Assembly: GCA_024710825.1 (NCBI GenBank)
Contig: JANJUA010000349.1
Coordinates: 1-8,656 of the forward strand
DNA: 8,656 nt
DNA from: Solirubrobacteraceae bacterium
Lineage (GTDB): Bacteria > Actinomycetota > Thermoleophilia > Solirubrobacterales > Solirubrobacteraceae
Reading direction: 5' to 3'
Shown here one piece after another: positions 5,628 through 8,656 of this stretch. The position numbers were made by a program, and so were the translations under genes. Within the stretch, counting starts at the first letter, position 1, and each line of letters starts with the position of its first letter. The notes under the pieces are model-generated. The model saw only the letters and a program-made list of their open reading frames with translations, had not been told where the DNA came from and ran no database searches.

Positions 5628-6597
5628 TAGACACGTCGCCAGTGACCGAGCGACTCATCGGCGTCGACGTCGGCGGCACGAAGGTGTCGACGGCCGTGCT
5701 CACCGACGGCGTGCTCGGCGAGCCGCGGGACGTACCCACGGAGCAGCGCTCCGCCGAGGCGCTGATCGAGCAGCTCGTGGAGGGCGTCGCGATCGCCGCC
5801 GGGGACGCCCCGGTCGACGCCGTCGGCGTCGGGATCCCGTCGGTCATCGACTGGGCCACCGGGACCGCCCGCTCGAGCGTGAACGTCCCGCTGCAGGACG
5901 TCCCGCTGCGCGCCGTGCTGCGCGAGCGGCTCGGCCTCCCCGTGTTCGTCGACAACGACGCCTCGCTCGCGGCGCTCGCCGAGGCGCACGGCGAGGACGG
6001 CGTGCTGCTGACGCGCGACCTCGTCGTCTTCACGATCGGCACCGGCGTCGGCGGCGGGATAGTCATCGACGGGCACGTCTACCGCGGCGTGACGGGAGCG
6101 GCGGCCGAGCTCGGCCACATGATCATCGGCGCCGACGCGCACGACGGGCGCCCCGACTGGACCGAGCACCACCCGCAGCCCGGCTCGCTCGAAGCGCTCG
6201 CCTCCGGCCGCGCTCTCGACCAGCTCGCCCGCGAGCGAGGGCACGCCGACGGCCGCGAGGCGGTGCGCGCCGCCCAGGGAGGCGACGCCCACGCGATCGA
6301 GACGGTCGCGATCCTCGGGCGCCGGCTCGGGCTCGGCATCGCGAACGCGATCAACCTCTTCGACCCCGAGGTCGTGGCGATCGGCGGCGGCGTGTCCGTC
6401 GCCGGTGAGCTGCTCCTCGGCCCCGCCCGCGAGACCGCGGCACGCTTCGTGCTGCCGGGCGCGGGGACCAGGACCGAGGTGCGCGTGGCGCGCGCCGGCC
6501 CGCGGGCCGGCGTCCGTGGCGCCGCGCTGCTGGCGGGGCAGGAGCTCCGGCTCGGGGGCGAGGAGCACACGCCAAGGACGATCGGGGAGACGCGCTG

Positions 6598-6598
<1 letters not shown>
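5624..6598 (+). CDS. ROK-family sugar kinase, probable glucokinase
   Basis: The 324-residue protein is a member of the ROK (repressor, ORF, kinase) family without the DNA-binding N-terminal domain, so it should be a cytoplasmic kinase phosphorylating glucose or a related sugar with ATP or polyphosphate. Motifs: IGVDVGGTK at 12-20 (phosphate-binding loop 1), VDNDASLAAL at 109-118 with catalytic base Asp112, IGTGVGGGIV at 138-147 (phosphate 2), ELGH at 162-165 (sugar-binding Glu and His), and VVAIGGGVS at 250-258 (adenosine motif). The usual cysteine zinc motif (CxCGxxGCxE) is absent: at its place DWTEHHPQPGSLEALASG (178-195) keeps only the trailing Gly-x-Leu-Glu. Neighbouring zwf and gnd argue for glucokinase, since its product is the Zwf substrate. 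It overlaps the reductase gene by 4 nt (GTGA) and gnd by 1 nt. If the GTG at 5642 is used instead, six residues are lost and nothing functional changes. Confidence 0.9.
6584..6589 (+). promoter_or_regulatory. Ribosome binding site of gnd
   Basis: GGGGAG lies 8 nt before the gnd ATG at 6598, within the end of the kinase gene, a standard spacing for an internal operon gene. It contrasts with the first genes of the window, which lack such a site. Confidence 0.65.
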
Positions 6599-7527
<929 letters not shown>

Positions 7528-7531
7528 CCCG

Positions 7532-8656
7532 ATGACGGCCCTCGACGAGAATCCGCTCGCCGAGGGCCTGGAGCGGCTGCCGGTCCCACCGACGACGCTG
7601 ACGATCTTCGGCGCGACCGGCGACCTCGCCCGGCGCAAGCTCCTGCCCGCGCTCTACAACCTCGCCCACGACGGGGCGCTGCCCGAGCGCTTCAACCTCG
7701 TCGGGATCTCGCGCTCCGACAAGAGCCACCAGGACTATCGGGCCGAGGCGCGCGAGGCGATCGTGCAGTTCAGCCGCCGCAAGCCGGACGAGACGGTCCT
7801 GGGCGCGCTCCTGGAGCACGTCCGCTACCTCCCGGGCACGTTCGACGACGCCACCGTCTACGAGCGCCTCGCCGCGCAGCTCGAGGAGTTCGACGCCGAG
7901 TGCGGCTCGCCGATGAACCGCGCCTTCTACCTCTCCACGGCGCCGTCGTTCTTCCCCGTGATCGTCGAGGCGCTCGGCGCGCAGGGCCTGGACCGCCACG
8001 GCGACTGCGACACGCGGGTGATCATCGAGAAGCCGTTCGGGACGACCGGCGAGGAGGCGCGCGAGCTCAACCGGCGCGTCCTGGCGGTCTTCGACGAGCC
8101 GCAGGTCTTCCGCATCGACCACTACCTCGGCAAGGAGACCGTCCAGAACGTCCTGGCGTTCCGCTTCGCCAACGGGATGTTCGAGCCGCTGTGGAACCGC
8201 AACTACATCGACTGCGTGCAGATCACGGCCGCCGAGGAGGTCGGGATCGGGACGCGGGCCGGCTACTACGACGCGGCGGGCGCGCTGCGCGACCTCGTGC
8301 AGAACCACATGCTCCAGCTCCTGTGCCTGCTGTGCATGGAGCCGCCGGTGCGGTTCTCCGCCGACGAGGTCCGCGACGAGAAGGTCAAGGTGCTGCGCGC
8401 GATCCGGCCACCCGAGGCGGAGCACACCGTGCGCGCCCAGTACACGGAGGGCGCGATCGGCGGCGAGGACGTCCCCGGCTACCTGCAGGAGGAGGGCGTC
8501 CCGCCGGGCTCGCGGACGGAGACCTACGCGGCGCTGCGCCTGGAGGTCGACAACTGGCGCTGGAACGGGGTGCCGTTCTACCTGCGCACCGGCAAGCGGC
8601 TGGCGCGCAAGGCGACGGAGATCGCCGTCGTGCTCAAGCCCGTCCCGCACCTCGCC
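7532..8656 (+). CDS. zwf: Glucose-6-phosphate 1-dehydrogenase (3' end outside window)
   Basis: The frame is open from the ATG at 7532 to the window edge, giving exactly 375 codons of an enzyme that is normally about 480-510 residues, so roughly three quarters is visible. It oxidises glucose-6-phosphate to 6-phosphogluconolactone, the entry step of the oxidative pentose-phosphate pathway. Motifs: TIFGATGDLARRKLLPAL at 24-41 (dinucleotide-binding loop), EKPFG at 166-170, RIDHYLGKE at 194-202 (active-site signature with the catalytic His and substrate Lys), and FYLRTGKRL near 349-357. No frameshift or stop interrupts the visible part. The start lies 4 nt after the gnd stop codon and no clear Shine-Dalgarno precedes it, so translation probably depends on coupling with gnd. 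In related bacteria the next genes are often opcA and the lactonase pgl, but these would be beyond the edge. Confidence 0.97.
   Translation, partial: MTALDENPLAEGLERLPVPPTTLTIFGATGDLARRKLLPALYNLAHDGALPERFNLVGISRSDKSHQDYRAEAREAIVQFSRRKPDETVLGALLEHVRYLPGTFDDATVYERLAAQLEEFDAECGSPMNRAFYLSTAPSFFPVIVEALGAQGLDRHGDCDTRVIIEKPFGTTGEEARELNRRVLAVFDEPQVFRIDHYLGKETVQNVLAFRFANGMFEPLWNRNYIDCVQITAAEEVGIGTRAGYYDAAGALRDLVQNHMLQLLCLLCMEPPVRFSADEVRDEKVKVLRAIRPPEAEHTVRAQYTEGAIGGEDVPGYLQEEGVPPGSRTETYAALRLEVDNWRWNGVPFYLRTGKRLARKATEIAVVLKPVPHLA

Overview
The window is a chromosomal stretch from a very GC-rich actinobacterium. Codon third positions are almost all G or C, starts are ATG or GTG, and genes are tightly packed with overlapping ends. 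The protein repertoire and the actinobacterial-type short 6-phosphogluconate dehydrogenase would suit the class Thermoleophilia (Solirubrobacterales-like). That placement is an impression from sequence style, not from a marker gene. I see no insertion sequence, phage gene, CRISPR array, rRNA or tRNA. The content is mostly core metabolism with three or four uncharacterised small proteins between.

Layout. 1-814 (minus strand) holds the N-terminal part of a protein that runs off the left edge; it has a helical, Ala/Leu-rich first half and a repetitive Pro/Ala-rich second half. A 47-bp divergent gap separates it from moeA (862-2061, plus), which encodes the molybdenum insertase of molybdenum cofactor synthesis. 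moeA runs tail-to-tail into a small secreted protein with a metzincin-like zinc-protease motif (2042-2554, minus). The next 182 bp contain that gene's potentially structured leader and the promoter of a membrane-anchored protein of unknown function (2737-3426, plus). That gene ends on a CTAG shared with the stop codon of glpX (3423-4418, minus), the class II fructose-1,6-bisphosphatase. An unrecognised 143-residue protein (4432-4863, minus) lies directly upstream of glpX on the same strand.

A 35-bp bidirectional gap then opens the main plus-strand operon. Its genes are a RibD C-terminal/DHFR-like reductase (4899-5627), an ROK-family sugar kinase that is probably a glucokinase (5624-6598), gnd (6598-7527) and zwf (7532 to the right edge). 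These overlap or nearly touch (4-nt overlap, 1-nt overlap, 4-nt gap). Glucokinase, Zwf and Gnd form a path from glucose through glucose-6-phosphate and 6-phosphogluconate to ribulose-5-phosphate. The lactonase step is not in the window. GlpX, transcribed the other way from the same small gap, makes fructose-6-phosphate and so can feed glucose-6-phosphate into the same pathway.

The most instructive pattern is regulatory. Several first-in-transcript genes have a TANNNT-type -10 hexamer only 7-10 nt before the ATG, and the clearest three have no Shine-Dalgarno. Genes inside the operon have normal Shine-Dalgarno sequences. This points to leaderless transcription of the first genes. Other points worth attention are the ROK kinase that has lost the family's cysteine zinc motif, an Asp in the nucleotide-binding fold of Gnd that suggests NAD+ rather than NADP+ use, the small secreted metzincin-like protein, and the repeat-rich tail of the left-edge protein. 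I did not find a convincing new defence or mobile system.
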